Positions 11,501-22,873 of a DNA stretch of 64,000 nt are shown here, one piece after another. Each line of letters opens with the position of its first letter. Positions within the stretch are counted from its first letter, which is position 1. The notes under the pieces were generated by a model, which ran no database searches, was not told where the DNA came from, and saw only the letters and a list, made by a program, of their open reading frames with translations. The position numbers and the translations under genes were made by a program. Origin of the DNA: Henricia sp. BOLD:AAB3569 (taxonomy: Eukaryota > Echinodermata > Asteroidea > Spinulosida > Echinasteridae); assembly GCA_037783545.1 (NCBI GenBank), contig JBBELK010001196.1:1-64000 (forward strand). The letters are read 5' to 3'.

Positions 11501-14500
11501 TGACTGAGCATGCGCACAACTCAGGAGTACCCCAAAGAGGTGTGTACAGACAGCCACGGTTTGCGTGAGAGCAGTCAGGAAGCCTCAACCCAGTTTTTTC
11601 TAAACTTTGAAATTTCTCTGCCATTTCCAGGCGAAAGTCTGTCAATTTTTTATGACAAGTGCGCAATATAGAGAGTTTAGGGCATGCAAAATTTGAAGTT
11701 CGTCGGAACATTTTTCGACCTCCAAATTTGCCGACGTTTGGACCACACTTTGAACAAATTGCCGAGCCAAACTGCGGTGCGTTAACGACAGTCCGAATGA
11801 CTGAGCATGCGCACAACTCAGGAGTACCCCAAAGAGGTGTGTACAGACAGCCACGGTTTGCGTGAGAGCAGTCAGGAAGCCTCAACCCAGTTTTTTCTAA
11901 ACTTTGAAATTTCTCTGCCATTTCCCGGCGAAAGTCTGTCAATTTTTTATGACAAGTGCGCAATATAGAGAGTTTAGGGCATGCAAAATTTGAAGTTCGT
12001 CGGAACATTTTTCGACCTCCAAATTTGCCGACGTTTGGACCACACTTTGACCAAATTGCCGAGCCAAACTGCGGTGCGTTAACGACAGTCCGAATGACTG
12101 AGCATGCGCACAACTCAGGAGTACCCCAAAGAGGTGTGTACAGACAGCCACGGTTTGCGTGAGAGCAGTCAGGAAGCCTCAACCCAGTTTTTTCTAAACT
12201 TTGAAATTTCTCTGCCATTTCCCGGCGAAAGTCTGTCAATTTTTTATGACAAGTGCGCAATATAGAGAGTTTAGGGCATGCAAAATTTGAAGTTCGTCGG
12301 AACATTTTTCGACCTCCAAATTTGCCGACGTTTGGACCACACTTTGACCAAATTGCCGAGCCAAACTGCGGTGCGTTAACGACAGTCCGAATGACTGAGC
12401 ATGCGCACAACTCAGGAGTACCCCAAAGAGGTGTGTACAGACAGCCACGGTTTGCGTGAGAGCAGTCAGGAAGCCTCAACCCAGTTTTTTTCTAAACTTT
12501 GAAATTTCTCTGCCATTTCCCGGCGAAAGTCTGTCAATTTTTTATGACAAGTGCGCAATATAGAGAGTTTAGGGCATGCAAAATTTGAAGTTCGTCGGAA
12601 CATTTTTCGACCTCCAAATTTGCCGACGTTTGGGACCACACTTTGAACAAATTGCCGAGCCAAACTGCGGTGCGTTAACGACAGTCCGAATGACTGAGCA
12701 TGCGCACAAACTCAGGAGTACCCCAAAGAGGTGTGTACAGACAGCCACGGTTTGCGTGAGAGCAGTCAGGAAGCCTCAACCCAGTTTTTTCTAAACTTTG
12801 AAATTTCTCTGCCATTTCCCGGCGAAAGTCTGTCAATTTTTTATGACAAGTGCGCAATATAGAGAGTTTAGGGCATGCAAAATTTGAAGTTCGTCGGAAC
12901 ATTTTTCGACCTCCAAATTTGCCGACGTTTGGACCACACTTTGAACAAATTGCCGAGCCAAACTGCGGTGCGTTAACGACAGTCCGAATGACTGAGCATG
13001 CGCACAACTCAGGAGTACCCCAAAGAGGTGTGTACAGACAGCCACGGTTTGCGTGAGAGCAGTCAGGAAGCCTCAACCCAGTTTTTTCTAAACTTTGAAA
13101 TTTCTCTGCCATTTCCCGGCGAAAGTCTGTCAATTTTTTATGACAAGTGCGCAATATAGAGAGTTTAGGGCATGCAAAATTTGAAGTTCGTCGGAACATT
13201 TTTCGACCTCCAAATTTGCCGACGTTTGGACCACACTTTGACCAAATTGCCGAGCCAAACTGCGGTGCGTTAACGACAGTCCGAATGACTGAGCATGCGC
13301 ACAACTCAGGAGTACCCCAAAGAGGTGTGTACAGACAGCCACGGTTTGCGTGAGAGCAGTCAGGAAGCCTCAACCCAGTTTTTTCTAAACTTTGAAATTT
13401 CTCTGCCATTTCCGGCGAAAGTCTGTCAATTTTTTATGACAAGTGCGCAATATAGAGAGTTTAGGGCATGCAAAATTTGAAGTTCGTCGGAACATTTTTC
13501 GACCTCCAAATTTGCCGACGTTTGGACCACACTTTGAACAAATTGCCGAGCCAAACTGCGGTGCGTTAACGACAGTCCGAATGACTGAGCATGCGCACAA
13601 CTCAGGAGTACCCCAAAGAGGTGTGTACAGACAGCCACGGTTTGCGTGAGAGCAGTCAGGAAGCCTCAACCCAGTTTTTTCTAAACTTTGAAATTTCTCT
13701 GCCATTTCCCGGCGAAAGTCTGTCAATTTTTTATGACAAGTGCGCAATATAGAGAGTTTAGGGCATGCAAAATTTGAAGTTCGTCGGAACATTTTTCGAC
13801 CTCCAAATTTGCCGACGTTTGGACCACACTTTGACCAAATTGCCGAGCCAAACTGCGGTGCGTTAACGACAGTCCGAATGACTGAGCATGCGCACAACTC
13901 AGGAGTACCCCAAAGAGGGTGTGTACAGACAGCCACGGTTTGCGTGAGAGCAGTCAGGAAGCCGCAACCCAGTTTTTTCTAAACTTTGAAATTTCTCTGC
14001 CATTTCCCGGCGAAAGTCTGTCAATTTTTTATGACAAGTGCGCAATATAGAGAGTTTAGGGCATGCAAAATTTGAAGTTCGTCGGAACATTTTTCGACCT
14101 CCAAATTTGCCGACGTTTGGACCACACTTTGACCAAATTGCCGAGCCAAACTGCGGTGCGTTAACGACAGTCCGAATGACTGAGCATGCGCACAACTCAG
14201 GAGTACCCCAAAGAGGTGTGTACAGACAGCCACGGTTTGCGTTAGAGCAGTCAGGAAGCCTCAACCCAGTTTTTTCTAAACTTTGAAATTTCTCTGCCAT
14301 TTCCCAGGCGAAAGTCTGTCAATTTTTTATGACAAGTGCGCAATATAGAGAGTTTAGGGCATGCAAAATTTGAAGTTCGTCGGAACATTTTTCGACCTCC
14401 AAATTTGCCGACGTTTGGACCACACTTTGACCAAATTGCCGAGCCAAACTGCGGTGCGTTAACGACAGTCCGAATGACTGAGCATGCGCACAACTCAGGA

Positions 14501-17500
14501 GTACCCAAAGAGGTGTGTACAGACAGCCACGGTTTGCGTGAGAGCAGTCAGGAAGCCTCAACCCAGTTTTTTCTAAACTTTGAAATTTCTCTGCCATTTC
14601 CCGGCGAAAGTCTGTCAATTTTTTATGACAAGTGCGCAATATAGAGAGTTTAGGGCATGCAAAATTTGAAGTTCGTCGGAACATTTTTCGACCTCCAAAT
14701 TTGCCGACGTTTGGACCACACTTTGACCAAATTGCCGAGCCAAACTGCGGTGCGTTAACGACAGTCCGAATGACTGAGCATGCGCACAACTCAGGAGTAC
14801 CCCAAAGAGGTGTGTACAGACAGCCACGGTTTGCGTGAGAGCAGTCAGGAAGCCTCAACCCAGTTTTTTCTAAACTTTGAAATTTCTCTGCCATTTCCCG
14901 GCGAAAGTCTGTCAATTTTTTATGACAAGTGCGCAATATAGAGAGTTTAGGGCATGCAAAATTTGAAGTTCGTCGGAACATTTTTCGACCTCCAAATTTG
15001 CCGACGTTTGGACCACACTTTGACCAAATTGCCGAGCCAAACTGCGGTGCGTTAACGACAGTCCGAATGACTGAGCATGCGCACAACTCAGGAGTACCCC
15101 AAAGAGGTGTGTACAGACAGCCACGGTTTGCGTGAGAGCAGTCAGGAAGCCGCAACCCAGTTTTTTCTAAACTTTGAAATTTCTCTGCCATTTCCCGGCG
15201 AAAGTCTGTCAATTTTTTATGACAAGTGCGCAATATAGAGAGTTTAGGGCATGCAAAATTTGAAGTTCGTCGGAACATTTTTCGACCTCCAAATTTGCCG
15301 ACGTTTGGACCACACTTTGACCAAATTGCCGAGCCAAACTGCGGTGCGTTAACGACAGTCCGAATGACTGAGCATGCGCACAACTCAGGAGTACCCCAAA
15401 GAGGTGTGTACAGACAGCCACGGTTTGCGTGAGAGCAGTCAGGAAGCCTCAACCCAGTTTTTTCTAAACTTTGAAATTTCTCTGCCATTTCCCGGCGAAA
15501 GTCTGTCAATTTTTTATGACAAGTGCGCAATATAGAGAGTTTAGGGCATGCAAAATTTGAAGTTCGTCGGAACATTTTTCGACCTCCAAATTTGCCGACG
15601 TTTGGACCACACTTTGAACAAATTGCCGAGCCAAACTGCGGTGCGTTAACGACAGTCCGAATGACTGAGCATGCGCACAACTCAGGAGTACCCCAAAGAG
15701 GTGTGTACAGACAGCCACGGTTTGCGTGAGAGCAGTCAGGAAGCCTCAACCCAGTTTTTTCTAAACTTTGAAATTTCTCTGCCATTTCCCGGCGAAAAGT
15801 CTGTCAATTTTTTATGACAAGTGCGCAATATAGAGAGTTTAGGGCATGCAAAATTTGAAGTTCGTCGGAACATTTTTCGACCTCCAAATTTGCCGACGTT
15901 TGGACCACACTTTGACCAAATTGCCGAGCCAAACTGCGGTGCGTTAACGACAGTCCGAATGACTGAGCATGCGCACAACTCAGGAGTACCCCAAAGAGGT
16001 GTGTACAGACAGCCACGGTTTGCGTGAGAGCAGTCAGGAAGCCTCAACCCAGTTTTTTCTAAACTTTGAAATTTCTCTGCCATTTCCCGGCGAAAGTCTG
16101 TCAATTTTTTATGACAAGTGCGCAATATAGAGAGTTTAGGGCATGCAAAATTTGAAGTTCGTCGGAACATTTTTCGACCTCCAAATTTGCCGACGTTTGG
16201 ACCACACTTTGACCAAATTGCCGAGCCAAACTGCGGTGCGTTAACGACAGTCCGAATGACTGAGCATGCGCACAACTCAGGAGTACCCCAAAGAGGTGTG
16301 TACAGACAGCCACGGTTTGCGTGAGAGCAGTCAGGAAGCCTCAACCCAGTTTTTTCTAAACTTTGAAATTTCTCTGCCATTTCCCGGCGAAAGTCTGTCA
16401 ATTTTTATGACAAGTGCGCAATATAGAGAGTTTAGGGCATGCAAAATTTGAAGTTCGTCGGAACATTTTTCGACCTCCAAATTTGCCGACGTTTGGACCA
16501 CACTTTGACCAAATTGCCGAGCCAAACTGCGGTGCGTTAACGACAGTCCGAATGACTGAGCATGCGCACAACTCAGGAGTACCCCAAAGAGGTGTGTACA
16601 GACAGCCACGGTTTGCGTGAGAGCAGTCAGGAAGCCTCAACCCAGTTTTTTCTAAACTTTGAAATTTCTCTGCCATTTCCCGGCGAAAGTCTGTCAATTT
16701 TTTATGACAAGTGCGCAATATAGAGAGTTTAGGGCATGCAAAATTTGAAGTTCGTCGGAACATTTTTCGACCTCCAAATTTGCCGACGTTTGGACCACAC
16801 TTTGACCAAATTGCCGAGCCAAACTGCGGTGCGTTAACGACAGTCCGAATGACTGAGCATGCGCACAACTCAGGAGTACCCCAAAGAGGTGTGTACAGAC
16901 AGCCACGGTTTGCGTGAGAGCAGTCAGGAAGCCTCAACCCAGTTTTTTCTAAACTTTGAAATTTCTCTGCCATTTCCCGGCGAAAGTCTGTCAATTTTTT
17001 ATGACAAGTGCGCAATATAGAGAGTTTAGGGCATGCAAAATTTGAAGTTCGTCGGAACATTTTTCGACCTCCAAATTTGCCGACGTTTGGACCACACTTT
17101 GACCAAATTGCCGAGCCAAACTGCGGTGCGTTAACGACAGTCCGAATGACTGAGCATGCGCACAACTCAGGAGTACCCAAAGAGGTGTGTACAGACAGCC
17201 ACGGTTTGCGTGAGAGCAGTCAGGAAGCCTCAACCCAGTTTTTTCTAAACTTTGAAATTTCTCTGCCATTTCCCGGCGAAAGTCTGTCAATTTTTTATGA
17301 CAAGTGCGCAATATAGAGTTTAGGGCATGCAAAATTTGAAGTTCGTCGGAACATTTTTCGACCTCCAAATTTGCCGACGTTTGGACCACACTTTGACCAA
17401 ATTGCCGAGCCAAACTGCGGTGCGTTAACGACATTCCGAATGACTGAGCATGCGCACAACTCAGAGTACCCCAAAGAGGTGTGTACAGACAGCCACGGTT

Positions 17501-17894
17501 TGCGTGAGAGCAGTCAGGAAGCCTCAACCCAGTTTTTTCTAAACTTTGAAATTTCTCTGCCATTTCCCGGCGAAAGTCTGTCAATTTTTTATGACAAGTG
17601 CGCAATATAGAGAGTTTAGGGCATGCAAAATTTGAAGTTCGTCGGAACATTTTTCGACCTCCAAATTTGCCGACGTTTGGACCACACTTTGACCAAATTG
17701 CCGAGCCAAACTGCGGTGCGTTAACGACAGTCCGAATGACTGAGCATGCGCACAACTCAGGAGTACCCCAAAGAGGTGTGTACAGACAGCCACGGTTTGC
17801 GTGAGAGCAGTCAGGAAGCCTCAACCCAGTTTTTTCTAAACTTTGAAATTTCTCTGCCATTTCCCGGCGAAAGTCTGTCAATTTTTTATGACAA

Positions 17895-17999
17895 GTGCGC
17901 AATATAGAGAGTTTAGGGCATGCAAAATTTGAAGTTCGTCGGAACATTTTTCGACCTCCAAATTTGCCGACGTTTGGACCACACTTTGACCAAATTGCC
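17895..17999. repeat. Truncated satellite unit at the left edge of island A
   Basis: This monomer runs normally from the T-tract region to ATTGCC and then stops, giving way to unrelated sequence at 18000. The expected next bases (GAGCCAAAC) appear only after the island, at 18659. The break therefore looks like an insertion into one monomer with little or no loss of target sequence. The same truncation occurs at 22215. Confidence 0.85.
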
Positions 18000-18010
18000 T
18001 TTTTCTAAAA

Positions 18011-18034
18011 TGTTTTATTCGTCCGAATAAAACA
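18011..18034. other. Perfect 24-bp palindrome at left end of island A
   Basis: The arms TGTTTTATTCG and CGAATAAAACA are exact reverse complements separated by only TC. The palindrome lies 11 bp inside the left junction and is flanked by CTAA on both sides (18005-18008 and 18037-18040). Hairpins close to a CTRR terminus occur at Helitron 3' ends, but the spacing, the following base and the absence of any Rep/helicase sequence make that only a suggestion. It could also be a recombination or replication-stalling site. Confidence 0.8.
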
Positions 18035-18085
18035 CGCTAACCAGTCCAACGTTGTTACCGATAGAACCAGTGCTTCAGCCGTTGT

Positions 18086-18290
18086 CGTTGCCAGTCCAGG
18101 TCATTTATCCACTAAGCGTTCGCCGTTATTGCCAAATTTCCTCATTCGTAGTCGTTGCCAGTCAAGGTCATTTATCCACCAATTGTTCGCCGTTATTGCC
18201 AAATTTCCTCATTCGTTGTCGTTGCCAGTCCAGGTCATTTATCCACCAAATTTCCTCATTCGTTGTCGTTGCCAATCCAGGTCATTATCC
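18086..18290. repeat. 67-bp minisatellite in island A (about 3.3 copies)
   Basis: Copies start at 18086, 18153, 18220 and 18267, each beginning CGTTGCCA(G/A)TC(C/A)AGGTCA. The first two are 67 bp long. The third lacks an internal 20 bp and is 47 bp. The fourth is partial. They are diverged by a few substitutions, unlike the flanking satellite, so this repeat is older than the duplication of the island. Confidence 0.9.
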
Positions 18291-18634
18291 GGCGAGTATT
18301 CTCCATCACAATCATCACCAATCTTGGTCGATCGTGTCCGAGTATCAGGTCATATCCTTCGAGAAGCACCACAGGTACATCCTCATAAAACCACAATCGT
18401 CACCAGTCCAGGTCTGGAAGAATCAAGACCGCAGACTCGGATCCAATCGTGTTCCAAAATTGCATCGGCGTTCCCCGTGACGTACGTACTGGTCACTCCA
18501 TCATTGAGCAACGTTCCAGGACATCACGGATTCCGCGAAAAACTCCTCCAAACTACCTATGTGCAAGGGTAGTCCTTTGGAAAGCGGTCATCACAGGCCA
18601 GCGAGGAAAGAACCCGTACGCCAACCCGACCGCC

Positions 18635-18657
18635 CCAAACTGCGGTGCGTTAACGAC
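18635..18657. repeat. 23-bp satellite fragment at right edge of island A
   Basis: CCAAACTGCGG through TTAACGAC is an exact piece of the monomer. It is immediately followed at 18658 by the full satellite, which repeats the same bases (18662-18684). The result is a short tandem duplication at the right junction. It may reflect a template switch or slipped repair during insertion of the island. Confidence 0.88.
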
Positions 18658-21600
18658 CGAGCCAAACTGCGGTGCGTTAACGACAGTCCGAATGACTGAG
18701 CATGCGCACAACTCAGGAGTACCCCAAAGAGGTGTGTACAGACAGCCACGGTTTGCGTGAGAGCAGTCAGGAAGCCTCAACCCAGTTTTTTCTAAACTTT
18801 GAAATTTCTCTGCCATTTCCCGGCGAAAGTCTGTCAATTTTTTATGACAAGTGCGCAATATAGAGAGTTTAGGGCATGCAAAATTTGAAGTTCGTCGGAA
18901 CATTTTTCGACCTCCAAATTTGCCGACGTTTGGACCACACTTTGACCAAATTGCCGAGCCAAACTGCGGTGCGTTAACGACAGTCTGAATGACTGAGCAT
19001 GCGCACAACTCAGGAGTACCCCCAAAGAGGTGTGTACAGACAGCCACGGTTTGCGTGAGAGCAGTCAGGAAGCCTCACCCAGTTTTTTCTAAACTTTGAA
19101 ATTTCTCTGCCATTTCCCGGCGAAAGTCTTTCAATTTTTTATGACAAGTGCGCAATATAGAGAGTTTAGGGCATGCAAAATTTGAAGTTCGTCGGAACAT
19201 TTTTCGACCTCCAAATTTGCCGACGTTTGGACCACACTTTGACCAAATTGCCGAGCCAAACTGCGGTGCGTTAACGACAGTCCGAATGACTGAGCATGCG
19301 CACAACTCAGGAGTACCCCAAAGAGGTGTGTACAGACAGCCACGGTTTGCGTGAGAGCAGTCAGGAAGCCTCAACCCAGTTTTTTCTAAACTTTGAAATT
19401 TCTCTGCCATTTCCCGACGAAAGTCTGTCAATTTTTATGACAAGTGCGCAATATAGAGAGTTTAGGGCATGCAAAATTTGAAGTTCGTCGGAACATTTTT
19501 CGACCTCCAAATTTGCCGACGTTTGGACCACACTTTGACCAAATTGCCGAGCCAAACTGCGGTGCGTTAACGACAGTCCGAATGACTGAGCATGCGCACA
19601 ACTCAGGAGTACCCCGAAGAGGTGTGTACAGACAGCCACGGTTTGCGTGAGAGCAGTCAGGAAGCCTCAACCCAGTTTTTTCTAAACTTTGAAATTTCTC
19701 TGCCATTTCCCCGGCGAAAGTCTGTCAATTTTTTATGACAAGTGCGCAATATAGAGAGTTTAGGGCAGGCAAAATTTGAAGTTCGTCGGAACATTTTTCG
19801 ACCTCCAAATTTGCCGACGTTTGGACACACTTTGACCAAATTGCCGAGCCAAACTGCGGTGCGTTAACGACAGTCCGAAAGCATGCGCACAACTCAGGAG
19901 TACCCCGAAGAGGTGTGTACAGACAGCCACGGTTTGCGTGAGAGCAGTCAGGAAGCCTCAACCCAGTTTTTTCTAAACTTTGAAATTTCTCTGCCATTTC
20001 CCCGGCGAAAGTCTGTCAATTTTTTATGACAAGTGCGCAATATAGAGAGTTTAGGGCATGCAAAATTTGAAGTTCGTCGGAACATTTTTCGACCTCCAAA
20101 TTTGCCGACGTTTGGACCACACTTTGACCAAATTGCCGAGCCAAACTGCGGTGCGTTAACGACAGTCCGAATGACTGAGCATGCGCACAACTCAGGAGTA
20201 CCCCAAAGAGGTGTGTACAGACAGCCACGGTTTGCGTGAGAGCAGTCAGGAAGCCTCAACCCAGTTTTTTTCTAAACTTTGAAATTTCTCTGCCATTTCC
20301 CGGCGAAAGTCTGTCAATTTTTTATGACAAGTGCGCAATATAGAGAGTTTAGGGCATGCAAAATTTGAAGTTCGTCGGAACATTTTTCGACCTCCAAATT
20401 TGCCGACGTTTGGACCACACTTTGACCAAATTGCCGAGCCAAACTGCGGTGCGTTAACGACAGTCCGAATGACTGAGCATGCGCACAACTCAGGAGTACC
20501 CCGAAGAGGTGTGTACAGACAGCCACGGTTTGCGTGAGAGCAGTCAGGAAGCCTCAACCCATTTTTTTCTAAACTTTGAAATTTCTCTGCCATTTCCCGG
20601 CGAAAGTCTGTCAATTTGTTATGACAAGTGCGCAATATAGAGAGTTTAGGGCATGCAAAATTTGAAGTTCGTCGGAACATTTTTCGACCTCCAAATTTGC
20701 CGACGTTTGGACCACACTTTGACCAAATTGCCGAGCCAAACTGCGGTGCGTTAACGACAGTCCGAATGACTGAGCATGCGCACAACTCAGGAGTACCCCA
20801 AAGAGGTGTGTACAGACAGCTACGGTTTGCGTGAGAGCAGTCAGGAAGCCTCAACCCAGTTTTTCTAAACTTTGAAATTTCTATGCCATTTCCCGGCGAA
20901 AGTCTGTCATTTTTTATGACAAGTGCGCAATATAGAGAGTTTAGGGCATGCAAAATTTGAAGTTCGTCGGAACATTTTTCGACCTCCAAATTTGCCGACG
21001 TTTGGACCACACTTTGACCAAATTGCCGAGCCAAACTGCGGTGCGTTAACGACAGTCCGAATGACTGAGCATGCGCACAACTCAGGAGTACCCCAAAGAG
21101 GTGTGTACAGACAGCCACGGTTTGCGTGAGAGCAGTCAGGAAGCCTCAACCCAGTTTTTTCTAAACTTTGAAATTTCTCTGCCATTTCCCGGCGAAAGTC
21201 TGTCAATTTTTTATGACAAGTGCGCAATATAGAGAGTTTAGGCATGCAAAATTTGAAGTTCGTCGGAACATTTTTCGACCTCCAAATTTGCCGACGTTTG
21301 GACCACACTTTGACCAAATTGCCGAGCCAAACTGCGGTGCGTTAACGACAGTCCGAATGACTGAGCATGCGCACAACTCAGGAGTACCCCAAAGAGGTGT
21401 GTACAGACAGCCACGGTTTGCGTGAGAGCAGTCAGGAAGCCTCAACCCAGTTTTTTTCTAAACTTTGAAATTTCTCTGCCATTTCCAGGCGAAAGTCTGT
21501 CAATTTTTTATGACAAGTGCGCAATATAGAGAGTTTAGGGCATGCAAAATTTGAAGTTCGTCGGAACATTTTTCGACCTCCAAATTTGCCGACGTTTGGA

Positions 21601-22215
21601 CCACACTTTGAACAAATTGCCGAGCCAAACTGCGGTGCGTTAACGACAGTCCGAATGACTGAGCATGCGCACAACTCAGGAGTACCCCAAAGAGGTGTGT
21701 ACAGACAGCCACGGTTTGCGTGAGAGCAGTCAGGAAGCCTCAACCCAGTTTTTTCTAAACTTTGAAATTTCTCTGCCATTTCCCGGCGAAAGTCTGTCAA
21801 TTTTTTATGACAAGTGCGCAATATAGAGAGTTTAGGGCATGCAAAATTTGAAGTTCGTCGGAACATTTTTCGACCTCCAAATTTGCCGACGTTTGGACCA
21901 CACTTTGACCAAATTGCCGAGCCAAACTGCGGTGCGTTAACGACAGTCCGAATGACTGAGCATGCGCACAACTCAGGAGTACCCCAAAGAGGTGTGTACA
22001 GACAGCCACGGTTTGCGTGAGAGCAGTCAGGAAGCCTCAACCCAGTTTTTTCTAAACTTTGAAATTTCTCTGCCATTTCCCGGCGAAAGTCTGTCAATTT
22101 TTTATGACAAGTGCGCAATATAGAGAGTTTAGGGCATGCAAAATTTGAAGTTCGTCGGAACATTTTTCGACCTCCAAATTTGCCGACGTTTGGACCACAC
22201 TTTGACCAAATTGCC
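18658..22215. repeat. 297-bp satellite, twelve units between the islands
   Basis: The 3,558 bp contain twelve monomers, the last truncated at ATTGCC by island B. This stretch is where the CCCCGAAG variant (consensus CCCCAAAG) first appears, near 19612. Unit 19726-20016 also lacks TGACTG near 19879. No gene is present. Confidence 0.95.
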
Positions 22216-22226
22216 TTTTTCTAAAA

Positions 22227-22250
22227 TGTTTTATTCGTCCGAATAAAACA
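22227..22250. other. Perfect 24-bp palindrome at left end of island B
   Basis: It is identical to the palindrome of island A, with 11-bp arms and a TC centre, again 11 bp inside the satellite junction. Its preservation in both copies follows from the block duplication and is not independent evidence of function. Confidence 0.8.
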
Positions 22251-22301
22251 CGCTAACCAGTCCAACGTTGTTACCGATAGAACCAGTGCTTCAGCCGTTG
22301 T

Positions 22302-22506
22302 CGTTGCCAGTCCAGGTCATTTATCCACTAAGCGTTCGCCGTTATTGCCAAATTTCCTCATTCGTAGTCGTTGCCAGTCAAGGTCATTTATCCACCAATT
22401 GTTCGCCGTTATTGCCAAATTTCCTCATTCGTTGTCGTTGCCAGTCCAGGTCATTTATCCACCAAATTTCCTCATTCGTTGTCGTTGCCAATCCAGGTCA
22501 TTATCC
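22302..22506. repeat. 67-bp minisatellite in island B (about 3.3 copies)
   Basis: It is the same repeat as in island A, with copies starting at 22302, 22369, 22436 and 22483 and the same 20-bp deletion in the third copy. No difference from A is visible here. Confidence 0.9.
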
Positions 22507-22850
22507 GGCGAGTATTCTCCATCACAATCATCACCAATCTTGGTCGATCGTGTCCGAGTATCAGGTCATATCCTTCGAGAAGCACCACAGGTACATCCTC
22601 ATAAAACCACAATCGTCACCAGTCCAGGTCTGGAAGAATCAAGACCGCAGACTCGGATCCAATCGTGTTCCAAAATTGCATCGGCGTTCCCGTGACGTAC
22701 GTACTGGTCACTCCATCATTGAGCAACGTTCCAGGACATCACGGGATTCCGCGAAAAACTCCTCCAAACTACCTATGTGCAAGGGTAGTCCTTTGGAAAG
22801 CGGTCATCACAGGCCAGCGAGGAAAGAACCCGTACGCCAACCCGACCGCC

Positions 22851-22873
22851 CCAAACTGCGGTGCGTTAACGAC
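22851..22873. repeat. 23-bp satellite fragment at right edge of island B
   Basis: It is the same partial monomer as at 18635-18657, followed by the full satellite at 22874. The complex right junction is thus a shared, inherited feature of both copies. Confidence 0.88.

Larger units (their letters stand above)
1791..17999. repeat. 297-bp satellite array, uniform block (about 54 units)
   Basis: This is an uninterrupted head-to-tail array of nearly identical monomers. Units start at regular 297-bp intervals, for example at 5401, 5698, 5994 and 6291. Differences are mostly one-base changes in T tracts. A recurrent variant reads TTTGAACAAATT where the consensus has TTTGACCAAATT (for example 2833, 5211, 6398, 7290, 9075). 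No unit is inverted and no foreign sequence interrupts the block until 18000. The stretch holds no gene that I can support. Confidence 0.97.
18000..18634. other. Non-satellite island A (635 bp), unidentified
   Basis: This unique-looking sequence interrupts the array. From left to right it has TTTTTCTAAA, a perfect 24-bp palindrome, a 67-bp minisatellite (18086-18290), then about 340 bp without obvious repeats apart from scattered CCAGTCCAGGTC-like motifs (such as 18403-18414). A 142-codon frame (18052-18480) crosses the minisatellite. The 67-bp period is not a multiple of 3, so each repeat is read in a different frame and no repeated peptide results, which argues against coding. I see no terminal inverted repeats, no poly(A) tail, no clear target-site duplication and no transposase. 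It could be a captured flank, a non-autonomous element remnant or the founder locus of this array segment. Confidence 0.85.
18000..22215. repeat. 4,216-bp higher-order unit, copy A (island plus 12 monomers)
   Basis: The whole block recurs at 22216 with the same internal order. Private variants shared by both copies, at offsets of 4,216 to 4,227 bp, include TCTGAATG (18984 and 23200), CCCCCAAAG (19019 and 23235), GTCTTTCAA (19127 and 23343), CCCGACG (near 19415 and 23631), GGCAGGCAA (near 19765 and 23982), CAGCTACGG (near 20818 and 25042) and CTATGCC (near 20881 and 25107). These shared rarities prove block duplication rather than independent insertion of the island. Confidence 0.92.
22216..22850. 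other. Non-satellite island B (635 bp), near-identical to island A
   Basis: Island B matches island A along its full length. I find only two differences: a C run of three at 22689-22691 instead of four at 18473-18476, and a G run of three at 22743-22745 instead of two at 18528-18529. The two shifts compensate, so the length is equal. Because of them the open frame at 22268-22915 is 215 codons long and runs into satellite, while in A it stops after 142 codons. That instability is further evidence that it is not a maintained gene. No domain is recognisable. Confidence 0.85.

Noticed and set aside
18052-18480. Protein-coding gene in island A (and the longer frame at 22268-22915 in island B)
   Set aside because: The frame crosses a 67-bp repeat that is not a multiple of 3, so repeats are read in three different frames. 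A one-base homopolymer change alters its end between the copies. No domain or start context is recognisable.
18000-18634. LTR, LINE or DNA transposon insertion
   Set aside because: I see no terminal repeats, no poly(A) or tandem tail, no clear target-site duplication and no transposase or reverse transcriptase motif. A Helitron-like end is mentioned only as a possibility because of the palindrome next to CTAA.
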